DNA of 40,157 nt from Enhygromyxa salina (GCF_002994615.1 NZ_PVNK01000267.1:1-40157), one strand, 5' to 3'. Shown: positions 16,273 to 25,240, counted from the first letter of the stretch. Program-made: numbers and translations. The notes: generated from the letters alone by a model not told the origin.

Positions 16273-17039
16273 CTGAGGGTGATTCCCCCCGTGTGCAAGG
16301 CACGCGGTGCGACTGGGAGCGGCTCCGGCTGCTGCGAGGCGATGTTGCTCGAGGCCTCGGCCGGGGCGATCCCGTCGCGGATCAGGCTCAGGGCCTCGCG
16401 TACGAGCTCGCGCCAGTGGGCGTCGTCGATCTGCGAGCTCGTGCTGGGCTCGGTCAGGAACTGCTGGACGTCGACACCGAGGCGGTCGAGGACCGCGTGG
16501 GTCGTGCCGCGGACGACCAGCGCGTCGATCAGGTGGGCGAGGGTCCGGGGGTCGAGATCGTCGCGGACGTCCCCGCAGCTGCGGGCTTTGCGGATACGCT
16601 CGACGAGCTTGTCGATGTGCTCGCGCCGCAGCGCGCCATGGAGCTCGCGCAGCTCCGCGTCGGTGCTTGGCTCCATCGCGCTCGCGGCGAGCCTCGCGAG
16701 GCGCGGGTGCGCGAGCATGAAGCCAATCCGGGTGAGCACGAGCTGCTCGAGCTCCGCGAATAGCCCCGTCTCTTGCCGCGCTCGGTGTTGCTGCTGCTGC
16801 GAGTCACTTTCTAACCACTGTGCCCGCCGCCGCCCGAGCTCTTCTGTCACCAACCACCGGTACAGATCGAGCTTATTCTCGAAATACTGGTACATGCTGC
16901 CTTTGGCGATTCCCGCTCGCGAGACGATTCGTGACAGCGACGCTTGGCGATAGGGGTGAGTCGAGAACTCGTCGAGGGCGAGTTCTGTGATTCGCCGGCG
17001 TTTTTCTTGGGGGAGATTGAGGAAGGTCGGCTTCGGCAT
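16269..17039 (-). CDS. TetR/AcrR-family transcriptional regulator
   Basis: From ATG 17039 (MPKPTFLNLPQEKRRRI) the product has 256 residues. The N-terminal 60 residues hold the TetR helix-turn-helix: ITELALDEFSTHPYRQASLS, then IVSRAGIAKGSMYQYFENKLDLYRWL. The remaining residues form the variable ligand-binding helical domain, with a Gln-rich patch (SQQQQ) near 80-85. ATG 17039 is preferred to GTG 17045 because it begins the conserved MPKPTF opening. The stop codon is supplied by the end of palindromic element A. Inducer and targets are unknown; candidates are its own promoter (palindromes at 17053-17107) and the adjacent TonB receptor gene or acyl-CoA ligase. Confidence 0.88.
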   Translation of the reverse strand: MPKPTFLNLPQEKRRRITELALDEFSTHPYRQASLSRIVSRAGIAKGSMYQYFENKLDLYRWLVTEELGRRRAQWLESDSQQQQHRARQETGLFAELEQLVLTRIGFMLAHPRLARLAASAMEPSTDAELRELHGALRREHIDKLVERIRKARSCGDVRDDLDPRTLAHLIDALVVRGTTHAVLDRLGVDVQQFLTEPSTSSQIDDAHWRELVREALSLIRDGIAPAEASSNIASQQPEPLPVAPRALHTGGITLS

Positions 17040-17371
17040 GGGCACCTACGAGCTGCGCTTTTGGCGCAGGATGAGTATTCGAATGGGGGCGGACTTGTGT
17101 GAGTCACGCGAGTCGACCTGGGGCAGAATGGTACTTCCGCCCGGGGTCGGAGGGGGTGTAGCAATGACCACTGTCTTAATTAGGGAAGCGCACGATCATG
17201 CAACTGGGGGCGCGTCAGAAGAAGCTGCTCGCGTACCTCTCATTGCATACACGAAGGTGCGGCGAGATGCGAGACTGCGGTCGCGCCGCTATTGACTACA
17301 ACGATTTACCCACGCTATCGCCATGATGGCGAGGGGGGCCGGGGTCCAAGCGGCGCCTCGCCAGCGGCGAA
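17040..17371. other. Non-coding, AT-richer stretch upstream of the TetR gene with several palindromes
   Basis: No gene is supported here. Near the TetR start are the hairpin CTGCGC/GCGCAG (17053-17058 with 17064-17069), the palindrome ATTCGAAT (17077-17084) and GTGAGTCAC (17099-17107). They are plausible autoregulatory operator sites. The rest (17110-17371) is clearly lower in GC than the genes around it, and I see no further structure except TTGACT near 17294. Confidence 0.45.
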
Positions 17372-19231
17372 TCAACGACAGACGAGGACGGCGGGGCTGT
17401 CGCCCGCGAACATCGAGTCGACCTGGTCGGCGCGACGGCGGAGCACCGCGCGTTGGTTGATGTAGCCCTTGTCGGTGATCTCGTTGGCGTCGATCGACGG
17501 AGGCTCGGCCAGGATCAGCGCCCGGGCGAAGCGTGTGCTGGTCCCCCGCATGCGCTCGTTGTGCCGCTCGAGGCCGCGCTGGATCGCCTCGCGCACGGCC
17601 GGGCTCTCGATCGCCAACTGCGCCGCAGCGTGGCCGTCGAGCCGCGCGAGCTTGCGGCAGGCCGCGAGGTTGGGGAACAGCAGGACCCCGATCTCGGCCC
17701 GGTCGTGTCCGGCGAGGACGCAGTCTTGGATCAGGGGCTCACAGGCCGCGATCGCCTCGAGCCGCAGCTTGCCGACGTGGACCCAGGTGCCCGAGCTCAG
17801 CTTGAAGTCCTCGGCGACGCGGCCATCGAACACGATGCCCTGCTCGGGCTGCGAGGGGTCCGCGAGCAGGCCGGCGTCGCCGATCCGGTAGAAGCCAAAC
17901 TCGTCGAACGCGGCCGCGCTCAGCTCGGGGTCGCGCCAGTAGCCGGGGGTCACGTTGGGCCCGCGGACCCGCAACTCTTGCTTATCGCCGTTCTCGACCA
18001 GCGCGATCTCGGTGCCGGGTATTGGGTTGCCGATCACCCCGGCCCGCTCGATCGGCCAGTGGACCGCGGTCGAGCACGGCGCGGTCTCGGTCGAGCCCCA
18101 GGCCGAGACCATCAGCAGCCGCTGGCCACGAGCCGCGACCGCGAGGGCCTCGAGCCGCGTCCACAGGTGTTGAGGCAGGGCCGCGCCGGCGTAGAACAAG
18201 AGATCGAGGTTGGCGAAGAAGCGCGCGCGGAGCTCGGCGTCGCGCTCGAGCTCGGGGATCAACAGGTCGTAGCCGCGCGGGACGTTGAAGTACATCGTCG
18301 GCGAGCGCTCGCGGAGGTTGGCGAGGGTCGTCTCGAACAGCCCCGGCGCCGGCTTGCCCCCGTCGATCCACAGGCTGCCGCCGTGCATGAGGATCAGGTT
18401 GAAGTTGAAGTTTGACCCGAAGGTGTGGTTCCACGGCAGCCAATCGAGGATCTCGGGCACCCGCCCGGCCGCGGCGTCGGTCGCGAGGAAGGGCCACACG
18501 CGCGCGAGCGCGGCCTGGTTCGAGCACAGCATCCGCTGGGTGTTGATCACGCCCTTGGGCAGCCCCGTCGAGCCCGAGGTGAACAGGATCTTGGCGACGC
18601 TGTCGGGGCCGAGCTTGGCGAAGCGCCGGGCGACCTGCTCGCTCGGCGACAGCAGCAGGAGATCCTCGTAGCGCTCGACCGATCGCAGGCCCTCGTCACG
18701 GCTGATGAGCGGGAGGCCGCCGAGGCCCGCGGCCGCGAGCGCGGGCGCGAAGGGCTTGTGACGCTCGACGAACACGACCCCGGGCGTGACCTGCCTGGCG
18801 ATCGAGCGGAGCTTGGTGAAGTCGCGCGAGACCAGCGAGTAGGCGACCGAGACCGGGACCGCAGGCACGCCCACGTGCATCGCCGCGAGGCTTAGCAGCG
18901 CGTGGGCGACGCTGTTGCCCGACAGCAGCATCAGCGGGCGCTCGGGCCCGGCGCCGAGATCGAGCAGCCCCTGCGCGAGGCTCCGGACCCGGGTCAGCGC
19001 GGCCGCCCAGGTCACCGTTCGCCACGGGCTGCTCGGGCCGGCCCTGCGCTCGGCCAAGAAGACCTGATCGGGCCGGGCGAGGGCGTTGGCGACGAGCAGA
19101 TCGCCGAGGCAGCGCGGGTAGCGACCGAGGGGGATCGAGTTGGACAGGATCGTCGCCCCGTCCGCGCGACGCGTGACCTCGACCTTCGCGGGCGCGAGCT
19201 TCGGGAGCGCCCAGTTCGGTTCAACGCTCAC
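17372..19231 (-). CDS. Acyl-CoA ligase, feruloyl-CoA synthase type
   Basis: This 619-residue ANL-superfamily enzyme has the P-loop TSGSTGLPKG at 218-227, the A5-type motif AWGSTETAP, GYWRDPEL, the A7/A8 region FYRIGDAG, then GRVAEDFKLSSGTWVHVGKL and a C-terminal Lys in NEITDKGYINQR. The N-terminal phrases GRYPRCLGDLL and VFLAERRAG, and GNSVAHALLSLAAMHVGVP, are characteristic of feruloyl-CoA synthases. These activate hydroxycinnamates to CoA thioesters, via an acyl-AMP, for side-chain shortening. No enoyl-CoA hydratase/aldolase partner lies nearby, so the real substrate may be another aromatic or fatty acid. The GTG at 19231 lies 3 bases after the upstream lipoprotein stop, so the two form an operon. 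Confidence 0.88.
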   Translation of the reverse strand: MSVEPNWALPKLAPAKVEVTRRADGATILSNSIPLGRYPRCLGDLLVANALARPDQVFLAERRAGPSSPWRTVTWAAALTRVRSLAQGLLDLGAGPERPLMLLSGNSVAHALLSLAAMHVGVPAVPVSVAYSLVSRDFTKLRSIARQVTPGVVFVERHKPFAPALAAAGLGGLPLISRDEGLRSVERYEDLLLLSPSEQVARRFAKLGPDSVAKILFTSGSTGLPKGVINTQRMLCSNQAALARVWPFLATDAAAGRVPEILDWLPWNHTFGSNFNFNLILMHGGSLWIDGGKPAPGLFETTLANLRERSPTMYFNVPRGYDLLIPELERDAELRARFFANLDLLFYAGAALPQHLWTRLEALAVAARGQRLLMVSAWGSTETAPCSTAVHWPIERAGVIGNPIPGTEIALVENGDKQELRVRGPNVTPGYWRDPELSAAAFDEFGFYRIGDAGLLADPSQPEQGIVFDGRVAEDFKLSSGTWVHVGKLRLEAIAACEPLIQDCVLAGHDRAEIGVLLFPNLAACRKLARLDGHAAAQLAIESPAVREAIQRGLERHNERMRGTSTRFARALILAEPPSIDANEITDKGYINQRAVLRRRADQVDSMFAGDSPAVLVCR

Positions 19232-19234
19232 GGT

Positions 19235-19741
19235 CTAGCCCTTGATGTCGACGCCCGCGGTCAGCGAGTAGCTCGCGCCGTCGGACCACGTGGCGGTGGC
19301 CTCGACCTTCCAGACCGCGCAGGCGCCCTTGCCCCGCTCGAGGCCGCTGAGCTCGCTCGGATCGACCCACACGACCCAGCTCTCGCGCGCGTCCTGATCA
19401 CGGATCCCGTGGTCGCCGGGCGCGATGATGTTGGCGCTCGAGATCTCGACGCTCTCGCCCTTGCAGTCCCGGGCCGTGGCCGTGAGCGTGTCGAAGGGCG
19501 CGGCGGCGGTGAAGGCCATGCCAGCTTTGGGGGCGAGCTTCACCGTGTTGATGTTGACGGTGCCCTCGCGGGTTCCGCTGGTCGATTTGACCATGTCGCC
19601 GGCCTTGCAGCTGCCGGCCTCGCAGTGCCAGGCGCCGCGGTAGGAGAGCTCCTGCCCGCGCATGTTCTGGCGCAGGGCGGCGCAACCGGCGAGCGAGGTG
19701 GCGAGGACGCAAATGACGAGGGCCGGGACGCACTTGGGCAT
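19235..19741 (-). CDS. Small unknown lipoprotein
   Basis: This 168-residue protein has signal peptide and lipobox LAGC (Cys20). The mature part is beta-rich with two close cysteine pairs (HCEAGSCKAGD, and single cysteines in DCKGE and GACAVW). No family recognised. ATG 19741 has AGGAG about 9 bases upstream, a proper SD. It is the first gene of a two-gene unit with the acyl-CoA ligase, which starts 3 bases after its stop. Divergent from the PDZ lipoprotein gene at 19819. Confidence 0.75.
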   Translation of the reverse strand: MPKCVPALVICVLATSLAGCAALRQNMRGQELSYRGAWHCEAGSCKAGDMVKSTSGTREGTVNINTVKLAPKAGMAFTAAAPFDTLTATARDCKGESVEISSANIIAPGDHGIRDQDARESWVVWVDPSELSGLERGKGACAVWKVEATATWSDGASYSLTAGVDIKG

Positions 19742-19806
19742 ATTGGGAGCTCCTACGGACCCGTCCATTAATAACCCGTTCGCGCCCACGCTGCACAGCC
19801 GGTCGG

Positions 19807-19812
19807 TACACT
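19807..19812 (+). promoter_or_regulatory. -10 element TACACT, predicted leaderless start
   Basis: GGTACACT, then 6 bases, then ATG 19819. No SD present. Confidence 0.5.
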
Positions 19813-19818
19813 CCGAAC

Positions 19819-20598
19819 ATGCGCCGCGCCGACGCCCGCTGTCTGTGTCTGCTCCCGATGGCCCTGCTGGTCTCGCTGGCCCCGCTCGGCTGCGAGGCCC
19901 GGTCGACCGCGGACGCGCGCGAGGTCGTCGACGACGCCAAGCGAAGGGCCAAGCAGGGGGCCGAGCAGGCCCGCGAGGGCATGGGCGAGGCCTCGCGCCA
20001 GGCTGGGGCCGCTGCGCGCGAGGGGGTTGCCCAGGCCCGCGAGGGCATCGCGGATGCGCGCGAACGCTACGAGGTCGACGCGCAGATCGACGATACCCGG
20101 CGCCGGCTCGGCCAGGGTCTCGACGAGGCCGCCGAGAGCTTCGCGGCGCTGACCGAGGCCGGCAAGGCCCACGCCAGCGAGCTCGGCGACAAGCTCGGCG
20201 ACAAGCTCGGGCAGGCCGGGCAGGTCGGCCTCGAGGTCGCGCCCGGTGCCATCGAGTGCGACGACGACTCGCGGTCGCGGGTGTGCCGAGTCGATCCCGA
20301 GCTCGTCGCCGAGCTCGCCGCCGAGCCCAAGCTGCTCGCGCGCGAGGTCTCGCTCCGGCCCAAGCGCGGCTCGACGGGCAGCGGTCTCCAGCTCGTGTGG
20401 GCCCGGGCCGAGAGCCTCACCGCGATGCTCGGCCTGCGCGAGGGCGACATCTTGCTCGAGATCAACGGCGCCGAGCTCGGCACCTTCGAGGCGATTCGGG
20501 CCCTCGACGAGGCGCTCTCGGGCCAGCCCGAGGTCAAGCTGGTCTACGAGCGCGAGGGCAAGCGCGAGGAGCTGACCGTGGTTCAGCAGACAAACTGA
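19819..20598 (+). CDS. Lipoprotein with long helical region and C-terminal PDZ domain
   Basis: This 259-residue protein has signal peptide and lipobox LGC (Cys25). Residues about 30-130 form an Ala/Arg/Glu-rich amphipathic helix with loose 11-residue periodicity (AREG, AREGIADARER, GDKLGDKLG), like apolipoprotein/LEA-type helices. Residues about 172-256 resemble a type II secretion GspC-style PDZ domain (SGLQLVWARAESLTAMLGLR, then EGDILLEINGAEL). It is likely an envelope adaptor that binds a partner's C-terminus. No protease domain is present. Single gene; the next plus-strand gene has its own predicted promoter. Confidence 0.8.
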   Translation: MRRADARCLCLLPMALLVSLAPLGCEARSTADAREVVDDAKRRAKQGAEQAREGMGEASRQAGAAAREGVAQAREGIADARERYEVDAQIDDTRRRLGQGLDEAAESFAALTEAGKAHASELGDKLGDKLGQAGQVGLEVAPGAIECDDDSRSRVCRVDPELVAELAAEPKLLAREVSLRPKRGSTGSGLQLVWARAESLTAMLGLREGDILLEINGAELGTFEAIRALDEALSGQPEVKLVYEREGKREELTVVQQTN

Positions 20599-20662
20599 GC
20601 GCAAAATCGCGCGAGGTCGCGGGGGGCGCGTCGGCCCTGACCCGGATGTGGCCTCCGTCGCG

Positions 20663-20676
20663 GCGCAGATCTGCGC
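20663..20676. other. 14-bp perfect palindrome GCGCAGATCTGCGC
   Basis: It lies in the 173-bp gap between the PDZ lipoprotein and the next gene, about 100 bp before GTG 20772. Possible operator or termination stem; no T tract follows. Confidence 0.35.
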
Positions 20677-20759
20677 TCGAGACGCGGGGTAAAAGTGGCT
20701 CGAAGCCCGTATTTGGGGCGTTTCGGTCGTCCGGCCAGTCGAGCCGGTCCGCGAACCGG

Positions 20760-20765
20760 TAGCCT
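20760..20765 (+). promoter_or_regulatory. -10 element TAGCCT, predicted leaderless start
   Basis: GGTAGCCT, then 6 bases, then GTG 20772. Confidence 0.4.
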
Positions 20766-20771
20766 GATTTC

Positions 20772-21248
20772 GTGGCGCTCGCTTCGCATACTTGGAAACT
20801 GCCTGAACAAGTTTGTCTACAGCCGGGCCTCGCGGCCGTGCGTGGGCGGGTGTTCATCCTCTACCATCCGGTCACGCCGACGCTCGAGCGCGCGCTCGAG
20901 GAAGCCGAGGCCTACCTCGAGCTTCGCCATCACTTCGAGTCGATGAGCGTGTTCATCTGGCTCGGCCAGCCCTTCCCGCCACCCGCGCCCGAGATCCGTG
21001 CGGCGCTGGCCGCCGGTTTCGCGGGCGGGCCCAAGGTCGACGCCGTCGGCTGGGTCGTCGACAGCGACCACAGCCTCGGCGCGTCGGTCGTCCACAGCGT
21101 GTCGACGCAAATGTTTCCGGGGGTCTCCTGCGTGCAGCTGTTCCGCGAGCCCTTCGAGGCCGCGCACTGGCTCAGCGTAGTCGCGAAGACCGAGGCCGAG
21201 CTGATCCTCGACGGCCTCGACACCCTCGATCGGGCGCAGCCGGCTTGA
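20772..21248 (+). CDS. Small soluble protein of unknown function
   Basis: This 158-residue protein has an alternating strand/helix pattern: RVFILYHP, HFESMSVFIWLGQP, VDAVGWVVDSD and VHSVSTQMFPGVSCVQLFRE, followed by an EPFEAAHWLSVV segment. It is vaguely like STAS/SpoIIAA-fold proteins (strand, then helix ending in A..WL), but I would not assign it. GTG 20772 follows TAGCCT by 6 bases. Its stop codon is immediately followed by repeat family B at 21249. Confidence 0.6.
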   Translation: MALASHTWKLPEQVCLQPGLAAVRGRVFILYHPVTPTLERALEEAEAYLELRHHFESMSVFIWLGQPFPPPAPEIRAALAAGFAGGPKVDAVGWVVDSDHSLGASVVHSVSTQMFPGVSCVQLFREPFEAAHWLSVVAKTEAELILDGLDTLDRAQPA

Positions 21249-21394
21249 TTTAGACCCCCCTGGGCGTCAGCGACTCTGCCACGCACGGCCGCAAGCGGCC
21301 GGTCGGTCGGTCGCTGCGCTCCCTCCCTCGGTGGGCTGGTATGAGCTTCGCGGTGGTCTACGTGGCCCCCTAGAAGGGGGCTTGTTTGACTGTG
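21249..21394 (-). repeat. Repeat family B copy 1 = left arm of 146-bp inverted repeat
   Basis: This arm is the reverse complement of 21695-21840 with about five mismatches in 146 positions and no gaps. It begins TTTAGACCCCCC one base after the stop of the gene at 20772 and contains the hairpins CGGCCGC/GCGGCCG and GCCCCC/GGGGGC. Confidence 0.9.
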
Positions 21395-21415
21395 AGCGTG
21401 GGTTTGATGGTGCTG

Positions 21416-21667
21416 CAGCCCGAGGCGTTCTCGCTCCCGGGGCGCGGGACGCCCTGTCGGCGAACGCTCGATAGGCTCCAGCCCGAGGCGTTCCCGCTCC
21501 CAGGGCGCGAGCCGCCCTGTCGGCGAAGGCTCGGTAGGCTCCAGCCCGAGGCGTTCCCGCTCCCAGGGCGCGAGCCGCCTTGTCGGCGAACGCTCGGTAG
21601 GCTCCAGCCCGAGGCGTTCCCGCTCCCAGGGCACGAGCCGCCCTGTCGGCGAACGCTCGGTAGGCTG
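21416..21667. repeat. Four 63-bp tandem repeats, each able to form a nested hairpin
   Basis: CAGCCCGAGGCGTT recurs at 21416, 21479, 21542 and 21605 with an exact 63-bp period. Each unit contains CAGGGCG/CGCCCTG (7-bp stem, 5-base loop) inside GCGTTC/GAACGC. Some copies keep pairing through G-T or lose one pair. All frames are open because the period is a multiple of three, but no start, promoter or codon pattern supports a protein. Confidence 0.85.
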
Positions 21668-21694
21668 GTGGCACCAGCCCCATCAATCCACGCC

Positions 21695-21840
21695 CACAGT
21701 CAAACAAGCCCCCTTCTAGGGGGCCACGCAAACGATGGCGAAGCTCATACCAGCCCACCGAGGGAGGGAGCGCAGCGACCGACCGACCGGCCGCTTGCGG
21801 CCGTGCGTGGCAGAGTCGCTGACGCCCAGGGGGGTCTAAA
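21695..21840 (+). repeat. Repeat family B copy 2 = right arm of 146-bp inverted repeat
   Basis: Partner of 21249-21394. The family B unit proper runs from GCCCCCTTCTAGGGGGC at 21708 to GGGGGGTCTAAA at 21840. Homology between the arms continues inward for about 15 further bases with one indel. Confidence 0.9.
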
Positions 21841-21847
21841 GAACCCA

Positions 21848-21994
21848 GCCCCCTTCTAGGGGGCCACGTAGACCACCGCGAAGCTCATCCCAGCCCACCG
21901 AGGGAGGGAGCGCAGCGACCGACCGACCGGCCGCTTGCGGCCGTGCGTGGCAGAGTCGCTGACGGTTGTGGGGGTCTAGTTGTAGGGGTCTAAA
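21848..21994 (+). repeat. Repeat family B copy 3
   Basis: Direct copy of copy 2, starting GCCCCCTTCTAGGGGGC and ending with a duplicated GGGGTCTA (21970-21978 and 21985-21993). The stretch GACGGTTGTGGGGGTCT matches copy 5 exactly in inverse orientation. Confidence 0.85.
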
Positions 21995-22000
21995 GGACCG

Positions 22001-22130
22001 AGGCCCCTTCAAGGGGCCTCGCAGACCACGGCGAAGCTCATGTCAGCGCACCGAGGGAGGGAGCGCAGCGACCGAGCGGACGGCCTTGCGGCCGTGTGGG
22101 GCAGAGTCGCTGACGCCCAGGGGGTCTAAA
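22001..22130 (+). repeat. Repeat family B copy 4 (diverged, stems kept)
   Basis: It starts AGGCCCCTTCAAGGGGCCT where copies 2-3 have AGCCCCCTTCTAGGGGGC. Both sequences form the stem although the bases differ. The internal hairpin is ACGGCC/GGCCGT here versus CGGCCGC/GCGGCCG in the others. It ends 13 bp from the citrate synthase stop codon. Confidence 0.8.
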
Positions 22131-22143
22131 GACTCGCTTGCTT

Positions 22144-23427
<1,284 letters not shown>

Positions 23428-23602
23428 TCGCAGCTCCGTAGTTCCGTGGTTCCGGCCCCGAGAAGTCAGTTGGGATGCGCGGGGCCGCTGGGGCGTCGGC
23501 CGCCGCGATGATGCGCAAGACGGTTGTGTCCGTCGAGCAAAATCGCCGAGCGCGGGTGGAGGGGGGTGGGCCCGCGCTGATGGTGCTCTCTCGTCCCTGT
23601 CG

Positions 23603-25003
23603 TCAGGGTTCGATGGCGGGCGTGAACACCTGCCAGCGATCGAGGGCAACGCCGCCTTGGTCGACGCCGCCAAGCACGAAAGTAACACCGTTCGCGAGGG
23701 AAGCTAAATGGCCACCGCTGGCCCGTAGCGGGGCCGAATTCGGCTCGCTGACGCTGGCGTCGTCCCGCGCGATGCGAAGCCACCGCGCCTCGCCCTGCGC
23801 GTAGAGCGCGAAATCGTCGGCGAAGATCAGCGGGTCGGGCAGGGCGAGAGGGAGGAAACTCTCGCGGATCTCGACCTCGGCCGACCCGCCGACGATCACC
23901 TCGATGCTCGCGGCGTCGGCTGTCGGGCTGCCGTCGATCGACCCGCCCAGACACAGCACGGTGACCGCGTCGGCGCCGGGGTTTTGGATGGCGCAGGCCA
24001 GATCTCGCCACGCGAGGCTCGGCCCGACGCTGGCCCCGGCGCTGGTCAGCAGCGCGAGCGGCCCGGCCTCTTCGCCCCCGACGAGCAGGACGTCGGCGGT
24101 CGGGTCGTCGTCGGTTGCGATCCACAGGGCCGCGGCGCCCACGCGCGGAGCGTCGAGGACGAGGTCGGCGACGGGCGCGGCCGCGAGCACGCCGTCGTCG
24201 TCGGGCAGCAGATCGATCGCAACGCCGTCGAGCAGCCCGCCGCCGCCGAGCAGGTACAGGCGGGTGCGATCGGGATCGACGAGCACGGAGGCGCCGGGCC
24301 GGGCCCCGATCTCGGCGGCCCCGTCGACGCTGAGCTCGGACCACGCGTCGGCGCTGGGATCGTAGCGCCAGGCCGTCGGCTCGAGCTGCTCCCAGGCCAT
24401 GCGCACGACCGCGCCGTCGGCGGCCGAGAACAGCCCGCCGTCGTCAGCGCCGAAGCTGACCGTGTCGGGCAGCCGACTCCCGGCCTCGAGCGCGAGCGAG
24501 TAATGGTTGAGCAAGAAAGTGTCGCCGTCGGCCTGGACCATCAGCATGCCGCGACCGATCGCCTCGGCGGCGAGCAGCGCGGGGTCGGGGGTGTCGAGGA
24601 CCTCGGGCCAGGTCGACAGCAGCCCCGGGCGGCCGAGGAAGAGCGCGAGGCCGACGTCGGCGCCCGCGGTCGCGAAGGGCACCGTCGAGCCCCAGGCGAG
24701 GAGCTCGTCGCCGTCGGCGAGGTAGAGCTCGAGCTGCTGCAGCGAGGTGCTCGGCTCGCCCTCGAGCTCGAGGCTGAAGTCGAGGCCGTCGACCCCAAAG
24801 CTGAACGCGTCGCCGCTCGGGCGCATGACCAGGCTCGCGTTGTCGGCTCGCTCGTAGTCGCTGGTGTCGGCGGGCAGGATCACGGTGATCGGGAGCTCGC
24901 GGGGGCTCTCGCACGCGCTCGCGCCGGCCAGCGTGAGCGCGAGGCCGAGGCCGAGGCCGAGCTTGGCGGCGATCCGCTCGCGCGAGAGCCCCGTGACCCG
25001 CAC
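23603..25003 (-). other. Alternative internal start: lipoprotein alone from GTG 25003
   Basis: Starting at GTG 25003 gives 466 residues with an ideal n-region (R2, R8, R10, K14), a Leu/Gly/Ala core and LAGASAC ending at Cys31. No SD is evident. Because the YggU C-terminus and this signal peptide use the same codons in the same frame, the gene pair has no stop codon between them. Confidence 0.5.
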
Positions 25004-25234
25004 GGTCTTGCGCTTGCCGGTCGGGCCGCGCACGAGCTCGATCGCGCTGCGCGGGACGCCGAGGGTCTTGCTCAGCAGCTTGACGATCGCCGCGTTGGCC
25101 CCGCCGTCGACCGGTGCGGCCTTGACGTAGATCTCGAGGCGGCCGTCGTGGAGCTTGCCGATCGACTCACGCGAGGACCGGGGCTTGGCGTGGAGGTCGA
25201 GATCGACGGCGCCGTCTGGGCGTACGCGGAGCAC
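23603..25234 (-). CDS. YggU/DUF167 domain read through in frame into a Kelch-like lipoprotein
   Basis: One open frame of 543 codons holds two unrelated parts. Residues 1-85 are a complete DUF167/YggU domain (AKPRSS, PVDGGANAAIVKLLSKTLGV, then GPTGKRKTVRVTGLS). Residues 78-108 (VRVTGLSRERIAAKLGLGLG, then LALTLAGASAC) read as a perfect lipoprotein signal peptide with Cys108. The rest is a beta-propeller-like protein with repeated hydrophobic-GG motifs (LYLLGGGG, DVLLVGGEE, VLCLGGSID, TFVLGGVD) like Kelch repeats. GTG 25234 is preceded by TAGGGT six bases upstream. A second in-frame GTG at 25003 would start the lipoprotein alone. Either two products come from one frame or it is a genuine fusion; I favour an internal start. 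Confidence 0.8.
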   Translation of the reverse strand: MLRVRPDGAVDLDLHAKPRSSRESIGKLHDGRLEIYVKAAPVDGGANAAIVKLLSKTLGVPRSAIELVRGPTGKRKTVRVTGLSRERIAAKLGLGLGLALTLAGASACESPRELPITVILPADTSDYERADNASLVMRPSGDAFSFGVDGLDFSLELEGEPSTSLQQLELYLADGDELLAWGSTVPFATAGADVGLALFLGRPGLLSTWPEVLDTPDPALLAAEAIGRGMLMVQADGDTFLLNHYSLALEAGSRLPDTVSFGADDGGLFSAADGAVVRMAWEQLEPTAWRYDPSADAWSELSVDGAAEIGARPGASVLVDPDRTRLYLLGGGGLLDGVAIDLLPDDDGVLAAAPVADLVLDAPRVGAAALWIATDDDPTADVLLVGGEEAGPLALLTSAGASVGPSLAWRDLACAIQNPGADAVTVLCLGGSIDGSPTADAASIEVIVGGSAEVEIRESFLPLALPDPLIFADDFALYAQGEARWLRIARDDASVSEPNSAPLRASGGHLASLANGVTFVLGGVDQGGVALDRWQVFTPAIEP

Positions 25235-25240
25235 GGCGGG

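Noticed and set aside
14288..16276. 662-codon plus-strand open frame
   Set aside because: Antisense to the TonB receptor, whose plug, barrel and signal peptide are clear.
16115..16303. Short open frame across palindromic element A
   Set aside because: Lies almost wholly within the palindrome; no domain and no plausible start.
16987..17295. Small plus-strand gene upstream of the TetR gene
   Set aside because: No promoter or SD, low-complexity product, and it overlaps the TetR start region.
21386..21859. Proteins made of 21-residue repeats in the repeat island (both strands)
   Set aside because: Open frames arise because the DNA repeat period is 63. No promoter, SD or preferred frame; treated as a DNA repeat.
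21249..22130. CRISPR array
   Set aside because: Units are contiguous or about 135 bp with no short spacers between identical repeats, and no cas genes are present.
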